DNA of 64,000 bases, from NCBI RefSeq assembly GCF_000759025.1, contig NZ_JPOS01000093.1:33747-97746 (forward strand), written 5' to 3'. The notes beneath the pieces were generated by a model. That model worked only from the letters and a program-made list of their open reading frames with translations, had not been told where the DNA came from and ran no database searches. The position numbers and the translations under genes are program-made. Of this stretch, positions 18,312-26,953 are shown piece by piece. The number at the start of each line of letters is the position of its first letter. Position 1 is the stretch's first letter. Origin of the DNA: Phaeodactylibacter xiamenensis. Lineage in GTDB: Bacteria > Bacteroidota > Bacteroidia > Chitinophagales > Saprospiraceae.

Positions 18312-20165
18312 ATGAATTCACGTAGACTAATTACAATCACCTTGTTTATGCTGGGCATGGGCGTTTTCACAACCCTGTCTGCCCAGAACGTATTGCTGTC
18401 CGAAGACTTTGCCAATGGCATTCCTGCCGACTGGACCAACGAAGATGCGTCCGGTAACGGTGCAATCTGGACCTGGTGTAATGATCCGGCAGCCGGACAG
18501 GGCGATGGCTGCCCTGCCGTCTGGAATGATCAGATCAACCAGCAGATGCCATTTGCTGCGGAGACCGCCACGAATGGCTTTGTAACAGTTGACTCTGATG
18601 CTGCGGGTGGTGCAGTTACACACACTAGTGAGCTGACCATTGCCCCTCAGGACTTCTCAGCCCAGGATGCCGTTTGGATTGCCTTCCAGGCACACATTGG
18701 CGTTTTTGCTTTCTCTGCAGAAGACAATGCCATTCTTCGCGTCAGCAATGACGGAGGTACTAACTGGGATACCTACACAGTCTTTCCTGGCCTGACTACT
18801 GGTGAGCGCTGGTCAGAAAACCCGGAACAGATACAGCTTGACATCTCAGCAACTGCTGCCGGTGAGTCCAACGTACTCATTCAGTGGCAGTGGACTGGTA
18901 ACTGGGAGTACAACTGGAATCTCGACGACGTATTCATTTACGACGCCGACCCACGCCCGGCCAACGACATGCGCGTGAATAACTTCCGCGCCGTAGCGCC
19001 TAACTTTGCAACACCTGCTTCTCAGGTAACGCCATTTGGCTTCATCGCTGATATTCAAAACCTCGGTTCTCAAACACAGGAAAATGCAACGCTTACCGTC
19101 TCCATTAGCGATGCAGGTGGCGAAGTATTCTCTGACGAACTGGTATATGCATCGATCGGTGCCGATTCTGTAGCCGAGAATATTTTCTTCGAAGAAGAAT
19201 TCGTTCCTGACATGATGCCAGGGGCTTACACCGGTCAGTACGAGCTGACGCTGGGTGAAGCTGATGCTAATCCTGAGGATAATGTTCGTCCATTTTCCTT
19301 TATCGTTACAGATACGCTTTTCCAGCGTGATAGCGGAGAAGGACTGGGTGGTACCCGCCCGGCTGACGACAACGACTTCAGCTACGGTAATGTCTATTAT
19401 GTTACCAACGGTGAGAACCTCTTCGCCCGTTACGTAACCTTCGGTGTAAGCAACTTCGACGAAGTGGCTGGTTTTGCTGTTTCCACACTACTTTACGAGT
19501 GGACAGGCGACCTTAATGGTGATGGACAGGCTGCCGGTGATGAGCTCGATGGGCCTATCGCATTCAACAGCTACGCTTTCACGGGTGAAGAGACAGGTCC
19601 TCTGGTAACTATCCCGGTTGATATTGACGAGAACTTCCCTGCACTGAAGGACGACACCTACTACATCATTGTAGTTCAGTTTGCTCCGGATGATGACGAT
19701 TCTGACCTGTTCCTGAGCACGACTTCTGACATTGACTATTCTGCTTCCAATTTTTACCAGGACTCCGTAGGTAACAAAGCCATTCCTTACGTAGCCCTTG
19801 ACGTAAGCAACGTAAATGAATTCTCACTGGTCGGCTTCGGTCTGGACAATATTCCGGTTGTTCGCCTTTCAGTCGGTTCTGCAACAAACAGCACCGTTGC
19901 TCAACTGCCGGAAAACAGCCTTGAAATCATGCCTTCTCCTGCCAATACTCAGTTCCAGGCAATTGTAAACCTGGAAACACCTGCACAGGAGGTAACGGCT
20001 ACACTGTTCAGCGCGAACGGCCAAGTGATGGAAACCCGTAACCTGAGCAATATTCAGCAGACGACGCTGGACTACAACGTCAGCAACCTGCCCGCTGGCA
20101 ACTACTACCTGCGCCTGCAGACCGAGCAAGGTATCCGTACCCTGCCCGTTGCGGTACAGCACTAA
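18312..20165 (+). CDS. Secreted T9SS protein, tandem paralogue of the 15759 gene
   Basis: 617 residues from ATG 18312 (MNSRRLITITLFMLGMGVF, signal peptide ending LSAQ); the frame is open 17 codons further up but lacks signal character. It has one cleaved-adhesin-like module (~22-215, GIPADWTNEDASGNG ... WNLDDVFIYD), then the ~300-residue region shared with its neighbour (FSYGNVYYVTNG, LFARYVTFGVSNF, EWTGDLNGDGQAAGDEL, DDTYYIIVVQF) and a T9SS tail (EIMPSPANTQFQA, PAGNYYLRLQTEQG). It differs from the paralogue by lacking the second N-terminal module. Codons are more uniform than in the paralogue, which could mean higher expression. A strong terminator follows. Confidence 0.85.
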   Translation: MNSRRLITITLFMLGMGVFTTLSAQNVLLSEDFANGIPADWTNEDASGNGAIWTWCNDPAAGQGDGCPAVWNDQINQQMPFAAETATNGFVTVDSDAAGGAVTHTSELTIAPQDFSAQDAVWIAFQAHIGVFAFSAEDNAILRVSNDGGTNWDTYTVFPGLTTGERWSENPEQIQLDISATAAGESNVLIQWQWTGNWEYNWNLDDVFIYDADPRPANDMRVNNFRAVAPNFATPASQVTPFGFIADIQNLGSQTQENATLTVSISDAGGEVFSDELVYASIGADSVAENIFFEEEFVPDMMPGAYTGQYELTLGEADANPEDNVRPFSFIVTDTLFQRDSGEGLGGTRPADDNDFSYGNVYYVTNGENLFARYVTFGVSNFDEVAGFAVSTLLYEWTGDLNGDGQAAGDELDGPIAFNSYAFTGEETGPLVTIPVDIDENFPALKDDTYYIIVVQFAPDDDDSDLFLSTTSDIDYSASNFYQDSVGNKAIPYVALDVSNVNEFSLVGFGLDNIPVVRLSVGSATNSTVAQLPENSLEIMPSPANTQFQAIVNLETPAQEVTATLFSANGQVMETRNLSNIQQTTLDYNVSNLPAGNYYLRLQTEQGIRTLPVAVQH

Positions 20166-20190
20166 TTGAGATTATCATAACTCAATAAGG

Positions 20191-20230
20191 AATGCCCCGG
20201 TGGACACTTGTTCCGCCGGGGCATTTTGTT
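20191..20230 (+). terminator. Rho-independent terminator
   Basis: A perfect 10-bp stem, AATGCCCCGG at 20191-20200 with CCGGGGCATT at 20216-20225, loop of 15 bases, followed by a T-rich tract. It lies 26 bases after the stop of the T9SS gene. The left arm is preceded by few A residues on the reverse strand, so it serves mainly the plus strand. Confidence 0.85.
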
Positions 20231-20252
20231 TTGTTGCGAATGGCTGAACCGG

Positions 20253-21425
20253 TTACGGCTGTTGCGCTGCCCAGACCGGGCTGCCTGCCCGTACTGCCGC
20301 AACGGCATTCCTAACCAAATCCACCGCCCGCTCAATATCTTCCGCACGGGTAAAGCGCCCCAGACTAAACCGCAGGGAGCTGTGGGCTTCTTCTGCCGTG
20401 AGCCCCATCGCCCGTAACACATGGGAAGGCTCTACTGATGCCGAGGTACAGGCAGAGCCGGAAGACAGCGCCAGTTCCTGAGCGAAGCGCATCATAACGG
20501 TATCAGATTCGGTGAAGGGGAAAGCGATATTTGAGACATGCGGCAAACGATGCTCCGGGTGCCCGTTGAGAAAAGCCCGGGGCACTTCCCTGAGCAATTG
20601 TTGTTCCAGTTGGTCGCGCAGAGGTCGCAGGCGCTGAGCCTCTGCTTCCATTTGGGCCTTGGCCAGAGCAGCTGCCTTTCCAAACCCTACAATGCCCGGC
20701 ACATTTAGCGTACCCGACCGCAGGCCCTGCTCGTGCCCGCCACCGTGCACCTGAGCAGCCACGCTCACCTTGGGCTGCCGGCGGCTCACATAGAGCCCTC
20801 CCACCCCTTTCGGCCCGTACATCTTGTGGGCAGAAAAAGCCATCAGGTGCACCCCGGTCTCCCGCGGATGGCAGGGCAGTTTGCCCACCACCTGAGTGGC
20901 ATCGCTCATTAGCAAGGTGCCATGCTTGTCGCAAAGAGCTCCAATCTCCTGCATCGGCTGCAGCACGCCGGTCTCGTTATTGCCCCACATTATGGATACC
21001 AGTACGGTATCCGGGCGAATGGTGGCTTCCAGCTCATCTAAATCAACGAGCCCATCAGGTTGCACATTCAGGTAGGTGACCTCAGCTCCCAGTTGTTCGG
21101 CTCGCCCGCAGGCGTCGAGCACGGCTTTGTGCTCTGTTTTCAGGGTAATGATGTGGTTGCCTTTACGGCGGTATTGCTCCAGTGTGCCCAGGATAGCCAG
21201 ATTGTCAGACTCGGTAGCACCGGAAGTAAAGATGACCTCTTTAGCTTCCGCGCTGATCAGGTTGGCGACCTGCTTGCGTGCCGACTTAACGGCATCTTCC
21301 GCCAGCCAGCCCAGAGCATGATTCCGGCTGGCTGCATTGCCCGGTTGTTCGTAAAAATAGGGCAGCATGGCTTCTACGACCTTAGGGTCGCAGGGGGTGG
21401 TGGCGTTGTTATCCAAATATATCAT
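20253..21425 (-). CDS. Cysteine desulfurase (NifS/IscS class V aminotransferase)
   Basis: 390 residues, starting MIYLDNNATTPCDP, which is the standard opening of the family. PLP-binding Lys201 lies in AFSAHKMYGPKG and the catalytic Cys326 in SSGSACTSAS, the class I (IscS/NifS) form of the active-site loop; HGGGHEQGLRSGT is also conserved. The enzyme moves sulfur from cysteine to a persulfide for Fe-S cluster assembly and thio-modification. No iscU, sufBCD or mnmA gene is adjacent, so which pathway it feeds cannot be decided here. The first ATG is kept because it begins the first family block. Confidence 0.92.
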   Translation of the reverse strand: MIYLDNNATTPCDPKVVEAMLPYFYEQPGNAASRNHALGWLAEDAVKSARKQVANLISAEAKEVIFTSGATESDNLAILGTLEQYRRKGNHIITLKTEHKAVLDACGRAEQLGAEVTYLNVQPDGLVDLDELEATIRPDTVLVSIMWGNNETGVLQPMQEIGALCDKHGTLLMSDATQVVGKLPCHPRETGVHLMAFSAHKMYGPKGVGGLYVSRRQPKVSVAAQVHGGGHEQGLRSGTLNVPGIVGFGKAAALAKAQMEAEAQRLRPLRDQLEQQLLREVPRAFLNGHPEHRLPHVSNIAFPFTESDTVMMRFAQELALSSGSACTSASVEPSHVLRAMGLTAEEAHSSLRFSLGRFTRAEDIERAVDLVRNAVAAVRAGSPVWAAQQP

Positions 21426-21474
21426 TCTTCTTCCTCTTCTTCAGTGGGATATTTGACACTAACGATTTATCAAA

Positions 21475-21717
21475 TCAACGCTCATCAAGAAAAGTTTTCA
21501 AGCTCTTTTTTTCCTTCTTTCCATCTACCATGAGCTTAACTTCCTCGTAAGCAGAGGATAAACCCTGATAAAACTCCATTTCTTCTTCGTTCAAACTCAA
21601 GAGCACGCCCGGCGAAAGGAGTGCGCCGGGCGAGACGGGCACACCTAGTCTTTTTGCTAAAGCAAGAATTTGTGCTAAGTCATCTTTTTTCTCGATACTC
21701 AAAAGTAAGCGAGTCAT
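21475..21717 (-). CDS. Small hypothetical protein
   Basis: 80 residues starting ATG 21717 (MTRLLLSIEKKDDL). It is acidic and Leu-rich with a short internal duplication (SPGALLSPGVLLS, residues 29-41) and a Lys-rich C-terminus. Length, charge and the helix-forming second half resemble small antitoxin-type proteins, but no partner toxin gene adjoins it: only 49 bases separate it from the cysteine desulfurase, which is on the same strand. I do not assign a family. Coding status is supported by its position between two real genes and the absence of a better frame. Confidence 0.55.
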   Translation of the reverse strand: MTRLLLSIEKKDDLAQILALAKRLGVPVSPGALLSPGVLLSLNEEEMEFYQGLSSAYEEVKLMVDGKKEKKSLKTFLDER

Positions 21718-21793
21718 ATCTTTTCTTTTTCTGCTTAACGAAAGATAAGCAATTTTAGTTGCGCCTCCAATTCGCTCGCCGGGGCAGAATCCC

Positions 21794-21801
21794 TACTTTT
21801 G
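21794..21801 (+). promoter_or_regulatory. Bacteroidota-type -7 box TAnnTTTG
   Basis: TACTTTTG, exact consensus, 24 bases upstream of ATG 21826. It overlaps the alternative TTG start at 21799 and so argues that translation of the AhpD-like gene begins at 21826. No well-spaced -33 TTG was found. Confidence 0.45.
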
Positions 21802-21825
21802 CTTTTCGGCAAAATACCATCCAAT

Positions 21826-22167
21826 ATGTCACAAGTACAAGAATTCAACGACTACCGGGCCAAGATGAATGAGAAAATTTTGGCGGAGGACAATAAAGTT
21901 TTGAAGCGCTTTTTCAATCTCGATACAAATGCGTATCAAGAGGGTGCACTTTCTTCCAAAACTAAAGAATTGCTGGGCCTGGTGGCCTCTATGGTACTGC
22001 GGTGCGACGACTGCATCCGCTATCATCTGGGCAAATGCCACGAGCAGGGCGTGACCAAAGCGGAGGTCTTTGAGGTCTTCGCCATCGCCAATCTCGTTGG
22101 AGGCTCTATCTGCATCCCGCATACGCGCCGGGCGGTGGAGTACTGGGAAGCTTTGGAGGAAGCATAG
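21826..22167 (+). CDS. Carboxymuconolactone decarboxylase/AhpD-like protein
   Basis: 113 residues from ATG 21826 (MSQVQEFNDY). The CMD-family redox motif is intact: Cys60-x-x-Cys63 followed by His67 (RCDDCIRYHLGKC), as in AhpD-type alkylhydroperoxidase proteins that act as small disulfide reductants. The helical region ELLGLVASMVLR and the later EVFEVFAIANLVGG are typical of the all-alpha CMD fold. The family also includes true decarboxylases, but those lack the CxxC, so a peroxide or thiol-redox role is preferred. It precedes the UvrD-like helicase by 39 bases, possibly in one transcript. Confidence 0.85.
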   Translation: MSQVQEFNDYRAKMNEKILAEDNKVLKRFFNLDTNAYQEGALSSKTKELLGLVASMVLRCDDCIRYHLGKCHEQGVTKAEVFEVFAIANLVGGSICIPHTRRAVEYWEALEEA

Positions 22168-22206
22168 GAATTTTTAGAATACGGTCTTAAGAAACGGAAG
22201 ACAAAC

Positions 22207-24519
22207 ATGAGCTATTTAGACGAATTGAACGACGTACAGCGGCAGGCGGTGACGAATACAGATGGCCCTGTGCTGGTAGTCGCCGGGCCGGGCTCCGGTA
22301 AGACCCGGGTGCTGACTTACCGCATCGCTCACCTGATTGAGAAAGGGACAGCGCCCTGGGAAATCCTCGCCCTGACCTTTACCAACAAAGCGGCACGCGA
22401 AATGAAGGAACGGATCGGAAAGGTGGTCGGCCCGAGAGCCAACCGCGTGTGGGCAGGCACCTTCCACTCTATTTTCGCGCGCATCCTCCGGGTGGAAGCC
22501 GAAAAGATTGGCTATCCGTCCAACTTCACCATTTATGATTCGGACGACTCCAAGAGCGTGATCCGGTCAATCATTCAGGAAATGAACCTGAATAAGGACC
22601 ATTACAACCCCAACGCCATCCTATCGCGCATTTCCTCCGCCAAGAGTAGCCTCATCACCCCAAAACTCTACGAAAAGGATGAGGAGCTACGGGAGCAGGA
22701 CCGTATGGCCAAGCGCCCGCACCTCCATGCCATTTACAAAAAATACACGGCCCGCTGCAAACGCTCCGGAGCGATGGACTTTGACGACCTGCTGTACCGC
22801 CTGTACGAGCTCTTCCAGAAAAACCCGGACAATGTGCTCGATAAGTACCGGGAGAAATTTAAATACGTGCTGGTGGATGAGTTTCAGGATACCAACCACC
22901 TGCAGTACTCCATCATCCGGAAGTTTATACAGTACGATAAAAGCGACCGCAACATCTGTGTGGTGGGCGACGATGCTCAGAGTATTTATGCCTTTCGGGG
23001 GGCGACCATTCAGAACATCCTGGACTTTGAGAAGGACTTCGAAAAGCACGGTATCAAAGTCTTCAAGCTGGAGCAAAACTACCGGTCTACCGAGCACATC
23101 GTACAAACCGCTAACGAAGTGATCGGCTACAACCGCCGCCAAATCAAAAAGACCATTTGGTCGGACAAAGGCGACGGGCACAAGATCAAGCTCATCAAAG
23201 CCATGACCGATGGAGAAGAGGGACAGCGCATTGCGGATAACATCCTGGAGCAAAAAAACCGCCACCATTTGCGCAACAGCGAGATTGCTATTTTGTACCG
23301 GACCAATGCGCAATCCCGCGTTTTTGAAGAATACCTGCGCCGGTACAACATCGCCTACAAAATCTTCGGCGGGCTGTCATTCTACCAGCGTAAGGAAGTA
23401 AAGGATATGGTCGCCTACCTCCGCCTGGCTGTCAATACTATGGACGAGGAAGCCCTGCGCCGGGTCATCAACTACCCCAAACGCGGCATTGGCAAAACCA
23501 CCCTGGATAAAATCAGCACGGTGACTGCTCAGCTTGACAAACCCCTCTGGGAGTGCCTGGGCCGGGTACAACTGAGCAAGCGCGCTTTAGGGGCTATTGC
23601 CGACTTTGTAGCCATGATCAAATCCTTCCAAAAGAAGGCAGAGGGAGAAAACGCCTACGAGGCTGCCAGCTACATCGCCAAGCGCTCAGGCATAATGGAT
23701 GAGCTCAAAGCAGATAATTCCGTGGAGGGTATCAACCGCATGGAAAACGTAAACGCACTCCTCGATGGCGTCAAAGCTTTTGTGGAAGACGACACCGTTA
23801 TTGATACGGAGACGATTGCCGATAAATCACTGGCCAGCTATCTACAGAATATCGCTTTGCTTACAGATTTGGACACCAAAGAAGACGAGAACACCGAGTA
23901 CGTCACTCTGATGTCGGTACACGCCGCGAAGGGATTGGAGTTTAAATCCGTCTTTGTGGTGGGTATGGAAGAGAAACTGTTCCCTTCCTTCATGTCGCTG
24001 GAATCACAGGATGGCATTGACGAAGAGCGCCGCCTGTTTTATGTGGCCATCACGCGGGCGGAGCAGTTCCTTACGCTTTCTTACGCCAACAGCCGCTACC
24101 GGTACGGCCAGATGCGGTACAACGAGCCCAGCCGCTTCCTGCAGGAAGTACCTCTGGAGCGCCTGGAGGAAATCAGCGGTGCGCGTTCGTCCTTTGGCAG
24201 CAACCGGCCTGGCTTTATGGACCGCAGTACCGATAACGGCAATAGCAACGGCAGCAGTGGTGCCAGGGTATCTGGTAACTTCAAAAAGCCTGACCGGGCG
24301 GTTAGCCTTGGCATTGACCCCAAAGACTTCAAACCCAATGCCCCTACCGAAATACAGGCCGGCATGAAAGTACTCCACCTCAAGTTTGGAGAGGGCAAAG
24401 TCCTGAGCATCGATGGCGGCAGTGCCAACCGCATCGCCACCATATTCTTCAAAAACGCCAGCGACCCTCAGCAGCGCAAGATCATGCTGAAGTTTGCCAA
24501 GCTGCAAATCATTGGCTAA
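22207..24519 (+). CDS. UvrD/PcrA-type superfamily 1 ATP-dependent DNA helicase
   Basis: 770 residues. Motifs in order: Q motif (LNDVQRQAV), Walker A GPGSGKT (27-33), LTFTNKAAREM (Ia), VDEFQDTN (about 222-229, Walker B), GDDAQSIYAFRGA (about 254), LEQNYRS (IV), VTLMSVHAAKGLEFKSVFVVG (V) and RRLFYVAITRA (VI). These define a 3'-5' SF1A helicase used in nucleotide excision and mismatch repair and in clearing RNA polymerase or recombinase. The C-terminus has a Gly/Ser/Asn-rich linker (about 680-700) and a Tudor-like module (MKVLHLKFGEGKVLSIDG), as in PcrA. Its stop overlaps the start of the next small gene (TAATG). Confidence 0.94.
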   Translation: MSYLDELNDVQRQAVTNTDGPVLVVAGPGSGKTRVLTYRIAHLIEKGTAPWEILALTFTNKAAREMKERIGKVVGPRANRVWAGTFHSIFARILRVEAEKIGYPSNFTIYDSDDSKSVIRSIIQEMNLNKDHYNPNAILSRISSAKSSLITPKLYEKDEELREQDRMAKRPHLHAIYKKYTARCKRSGAMDFDDLLYRLYELFQKNPDNVLDKYREKFKYVLVDEFQDTNHLQYSIIRKFIQYDKSDRNICVVGDDAQSIYAFRGATIQNILDFEKDFEKHGIKVFKLEQNYRSTEHIVQTANEVIGYNRRQIKKTIWSDKGDGHKIKLIKAMTDGEEGQRIADNILEQKNRHHLRNSEIAILYRTNAQSRVFEEYLRRYNIAYKIFGGLSFYQRKEVKDMVAYLRLAVNTMDEEALRRVINYPKRGIGKTTLDKISTVTAQLDKPLWECLGRVQLSKRALGAIADFVAMIKSFQKKAEGENAYEAASYIAKRSGIMDELKADNSVEGINRMENVNALLDGVKAFVEDDTVIDTETIADKSLASYLQNIALLTDLDTKEDENTEYVTLMSVHAAKGLEFKSVFVVGMEEKLFPSFMSLESQDGIDEERRLFYVAITRAEQFLTLSYANSRYRYGQMRYNEPSRFLQEVPLERLEEISGARSSFGSNRPGFMDRSTDNGNSNGSSGARVSGNFKKPDRAVSLGIDPKDFKPNAPTEIQAGMKVLHLKFGEGKVLSIDGGSANRIATIFFKNASDPQQRKIMLKFAKLQIIG

Positions 24520-24749
24520 TGACAATGGACCGAACAACGCTACTACAGCAAGCCGAACAGCTCCGGCGCCGCTGGTTCCGGCAACTGCAGGCGATTGAGG
24601 GAGAGCCCAACTGGCCTAAAGGGTGGGAACGGCTGGAGTACCTCCGGAGCCTGATCAAGCAGGTGGAGCAGCTCGGGGAAGAGGACTGGGCAGAGCAGGC
24701 AGAAGCACAGCAACTGAGCCTGATCGTACAGGAGGCCAGGGATTTATAA
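24519..24749 (+). CDS. Small helical protein coupled to the helicase gene
   Basis: 76 residues starting at the A of the helicase stop codon (TAATG), so translation is probably coupled. The sequence is rich in Gln, Glu, Arg and Leu and is predicted to form two amphipathic helices (LLQQAEQLRRRWFRQLQAI and LIKQVEQLGEEDW) around a Trp/Pro-rich turn. I recognise no family. The one-base overlap suggests a product needed in ratio with the helicase, such as a small partner, but that is inference. It is convergent with the TrmH-type gene 19 bases away. Confidence 0.65.
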   Translation: MTMDRTTLLQQAEQLRRRWFRQLQAIEGEPNWPKGWERLEYLRSLIKQVEQLGEEDWAEQAEAQQLSLIVQEARDL

Positions 24750-24768
24750 CCCCTGAAAGCGGCTCCAA

Positions 24769-25404
24769 CTACCCCTTTTTGTGGACGAACTTATTGTAGT
24801 TTTTTCGGTCGTGGCGGTCGAGGTAAGCTTCAATGAGGGCTTCCCGTTCAGCGGGTGGCATTGGGTTATTGGCTTCGTACATACCGGCTGCCCGGCGTTG
24901 GCGGAGCGCTTCGTAAAGTGTGACCGCGCAGGCCACGGAGATGTTCAGGCTTTGCACCATACCCATTTGCGGGATCAGGAAATTGCCGGTAGCGAATTGC
25001 AGGGAAGCCTCAGAAACCCCATCGTGCTCATTCCCAAACAACAGGGCTACGGATTGGGTGAAGTCAATATCGTACAAGTCCACAGCCTGTTCTCCCAGGT
25101 GTGTCGCCCAGATGTCGTCATACCGTTGCTGCACATGGTCAAAACAGGCAGCTACATCGTGGTAAAGGTGAATATCGATCCATTTTCGCGCACCGGAACT
25201 GGCATTTTTTCCAATTTCAATGCGTTCCTGATCGAGGCTGGGCTCGGTGTACAGTACGAAGATTTCCCGAATACCGACGGAGTCACAGGAGCGCAAGACA
25301 GCACCGATGTTATGCGGATCATGCACATTCTCCAGCACCACAGTGAGGTTGGGCTGCCGGCGGGCGGCAACCGAAGCTAACCTTTCCTTTCTTTCTACTC
25401 TCAA
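24769..25404 (-). CDS. TrmH-family RNA 2'-O-methyltransferase (SpoU type)
   Basis: 211 residues from a TTG start at 25404: the frame is closed just upstream by TGA and no ATG precedes the first conserved block. SPOUT motifs are all present: motif 1 NLTVVLENVHDPHNIGAVLR (Asn32 and Arg38), motif 2 ALLFGNEHDGVS, and motif 3 IPQMGMVQSLNISVA that forms the deep trefoil knot binding S-adenosylmethionine. The N-terminal RxERLxxVxxRRQP region matches TrmH, which methylates Gm18 in the tRNA D-loop; other SpoU targets are possible. It begins 1 base after the stop of the lipoprotein gene, in a guaA-lipoprotein-trmH row. Confidence 0.88.
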   Translation of the reverse strand: MRVERKERLASVAARRQPNLTVVLENVHDPHNIGAVLRSCDSVGIREIFVLYTEPSLDQERIEIGKNASSGARKWIDIHLYHDVAACFDHVQQRYDDIWATHLGEQAVDLYDIDFTQSVALLFGNEHDGVSEASLQFATGNFLIPQMGMVQSLNISVACAVTLYEALRQRRAAGMYEANNPMPPAEREALIEAYLDRHDRKNYNKFVHKKG

Positions 25405-25405
25405 T

Positions 25406-26953
25406 TTATCTCAAATTCGCTGACTGAAACTGGTAGTCCTGAAACTTCAGGATATTGACATGCTTGTTCTCAAACTTCTGTATTGGCGGGTTCTCCATAC
25501 CGGTAGTGGTAGGCCGGACCACCCGCTCAAAGTCGAACCTGGTATGCAGCATCTGCTCCGGCTCCTGCTCCAGCTGATACTGAAACTTGGTGCCATAATC
25601 ATTAAGCATACGGCCAAAGTAGCGGGTCACGTCATAGGCGAGGAAGGCCTCCTCTCCGGGCGTTATGCCAAACCGGTTGTAAAACTTACGTTTAAAGAAC
25701 CGGATATCATCCGAGTAATTATCCAGGTAGGCATCGCTGCTAATATGTACATTCAGGCTTTCGTACAGGTCAAAATCGATCCGCTCGTATTCCTGCCACT
25801 GCGGCATGCCATAGACCACCACATGCATGGGCGCTGCCTGAGCCTGACCAGGCCCTCGTTCCTGATTCATGGGGTTCTTAGCGAGCTTTGCCTGACTGAG
25901 GAAAGAATACACAAAAGTTTCATTGGACCATGAAGGCACGATAAATACGGTGGTATCGCCGGGTGTCATGAAGGACGACAAATCAATATTCCCAAACCGC
26001 TCTTCGTCATTATTGTCTACCTCTACCACGTACTCCCGCAGCCGAAGGGAATCCTCAATACGCCCCTCAAGGCGGAAAATCTCTTCCTGGAAATAGTTGA
26101 ACCGGGCCCGCTCTACTTCTTTGTCCCTTGATACCAGTACGATTTTCTTACGCCCATAGTTCTCGTAGGCGTGCTTCGTAATGGCCTGGCAGTGCGACTG
26201 CAAGGTAGGGCTCACCTGTATGTAATTCGGATTAGCTGTGGCAATATTTGCAGAAGCGCTATGCGGTGAAACGTAGGTTTTGTTGTTACGGCGGGCAAAT
26301 TCGGCTACCATCTCCACATTATCACTCCGGTACGGGCCAATAATCAGGTGAGAATTGTACAACTCGGACCGCGTGTTGAGCAACCGCCCCACTACTGCTT
26401 CCTGAGCTTTGCTGTCCATGACGCGGACGTTCAGCTTCACGCCTTGCTCATCGAGCTCATCCAAAGCCATCTGCATACCCCCGTAGTAATTGAGGGCCCA
26501 GGTGGAGTTGCGGAAAATCTCGTTGCTTTCCGGATTGAAGCGGTCCGAAAGGAAAGGCAACAGCACCGTTACGTTATAAGAGGTATAAAACTCTGTACCG
26601 AAGTCTCCCCGCTCAATAAGCTTGGAAGGATTGCCCATGACCTCCTCCTGGGCGATGCCCTCTCCGGACTGAATAGGCGGGATACTATCCGCAGAAACCA
26701 ATTTCCACTTGATCGTGTCCATGGTTTCGACCGGCGTTTCATCCACGATAACCAGCTGACCGGTTTCAGGATCGTAGATTTTTTTGCCCGGCAGGGGGTC
26801 AAGCTCCTCACCAATTTCTTTCGGCTCCTCTTCTGTTTCGGCTTTCCGGAATAAAGCACAGGAAGAGACAGTAAGCCCCAGAAAAAGGGCAATCAACAGT
26901 CTATTCCCATTCAATTGTGGAAGGCGGCTTAGTGCTGATATCATAAACGACAC
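25406..26953 (-). CDS. Lipoprotein with periplasmic-binding-protein (type I) fold
   Basis: 515 residues from ATG 26953, which overlaps the guaA stop by 53 bases; a TTG at 26914 gives a more typical lipoprotein leader ([19 protein letters not shown], 14-base overlap) and may be the real start. The lipobox Cys is residue 32 from the ATG. After an acidic linker come segments such as [54 protein letters not shown] and [12 protein letters not shown], the layout of leucine-binding-protein-like domains (LpoA/amino-acid receptor type). In Bacteroidota such lipoproteins are often linked to cell-wall LysM proteins. Function unknown; sensing or scaffold role is inference. Confidence 0.78.
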   Translation of the reverse strand: MSFMISALSRLPQLNGNRLLIALFLGLTVSSCALFRKAETEEEPKEIGEELDPLPGKKIYDPETGQLVIVDETPVETMDTIKWKLVSADSIPPIQSGEGIAQEEVMGNPSKLIERGDFGTEFYTSYNVTVLLPFLSDRFNPESNEIFRNSTWALNYYGGMQMALDELDEQGVKLNVRVMDSKAQEAVVGRLLNTRSELYNSHLIIGPYRSDNVEMVAEFARRNNKTYVSPHSASANIATANPNYIQVSPTLQSHCQAITKHAYENYGRKKIVLVSRDKEVERARFNYFQEEIFRLEGRIEDSLRLREYVVEVDNNDEERFGNIDLSSFMTPGDTTVFIVPSWSNETFVYSFLSQAKLAKNPMNQERGPGQAQAAPMHVVVYGMPQWQEYERIDFDLYESLNVHISSDAYLDNYSDDIRFFKRKFYNRFGITPGEEAFLAYDVTRYFGRMLNDYGTKFQYQLEQEPEQMLHTRFDFERVVRPTTTGMENPPIQKFENKHVNILKFQDYQFQSANLR

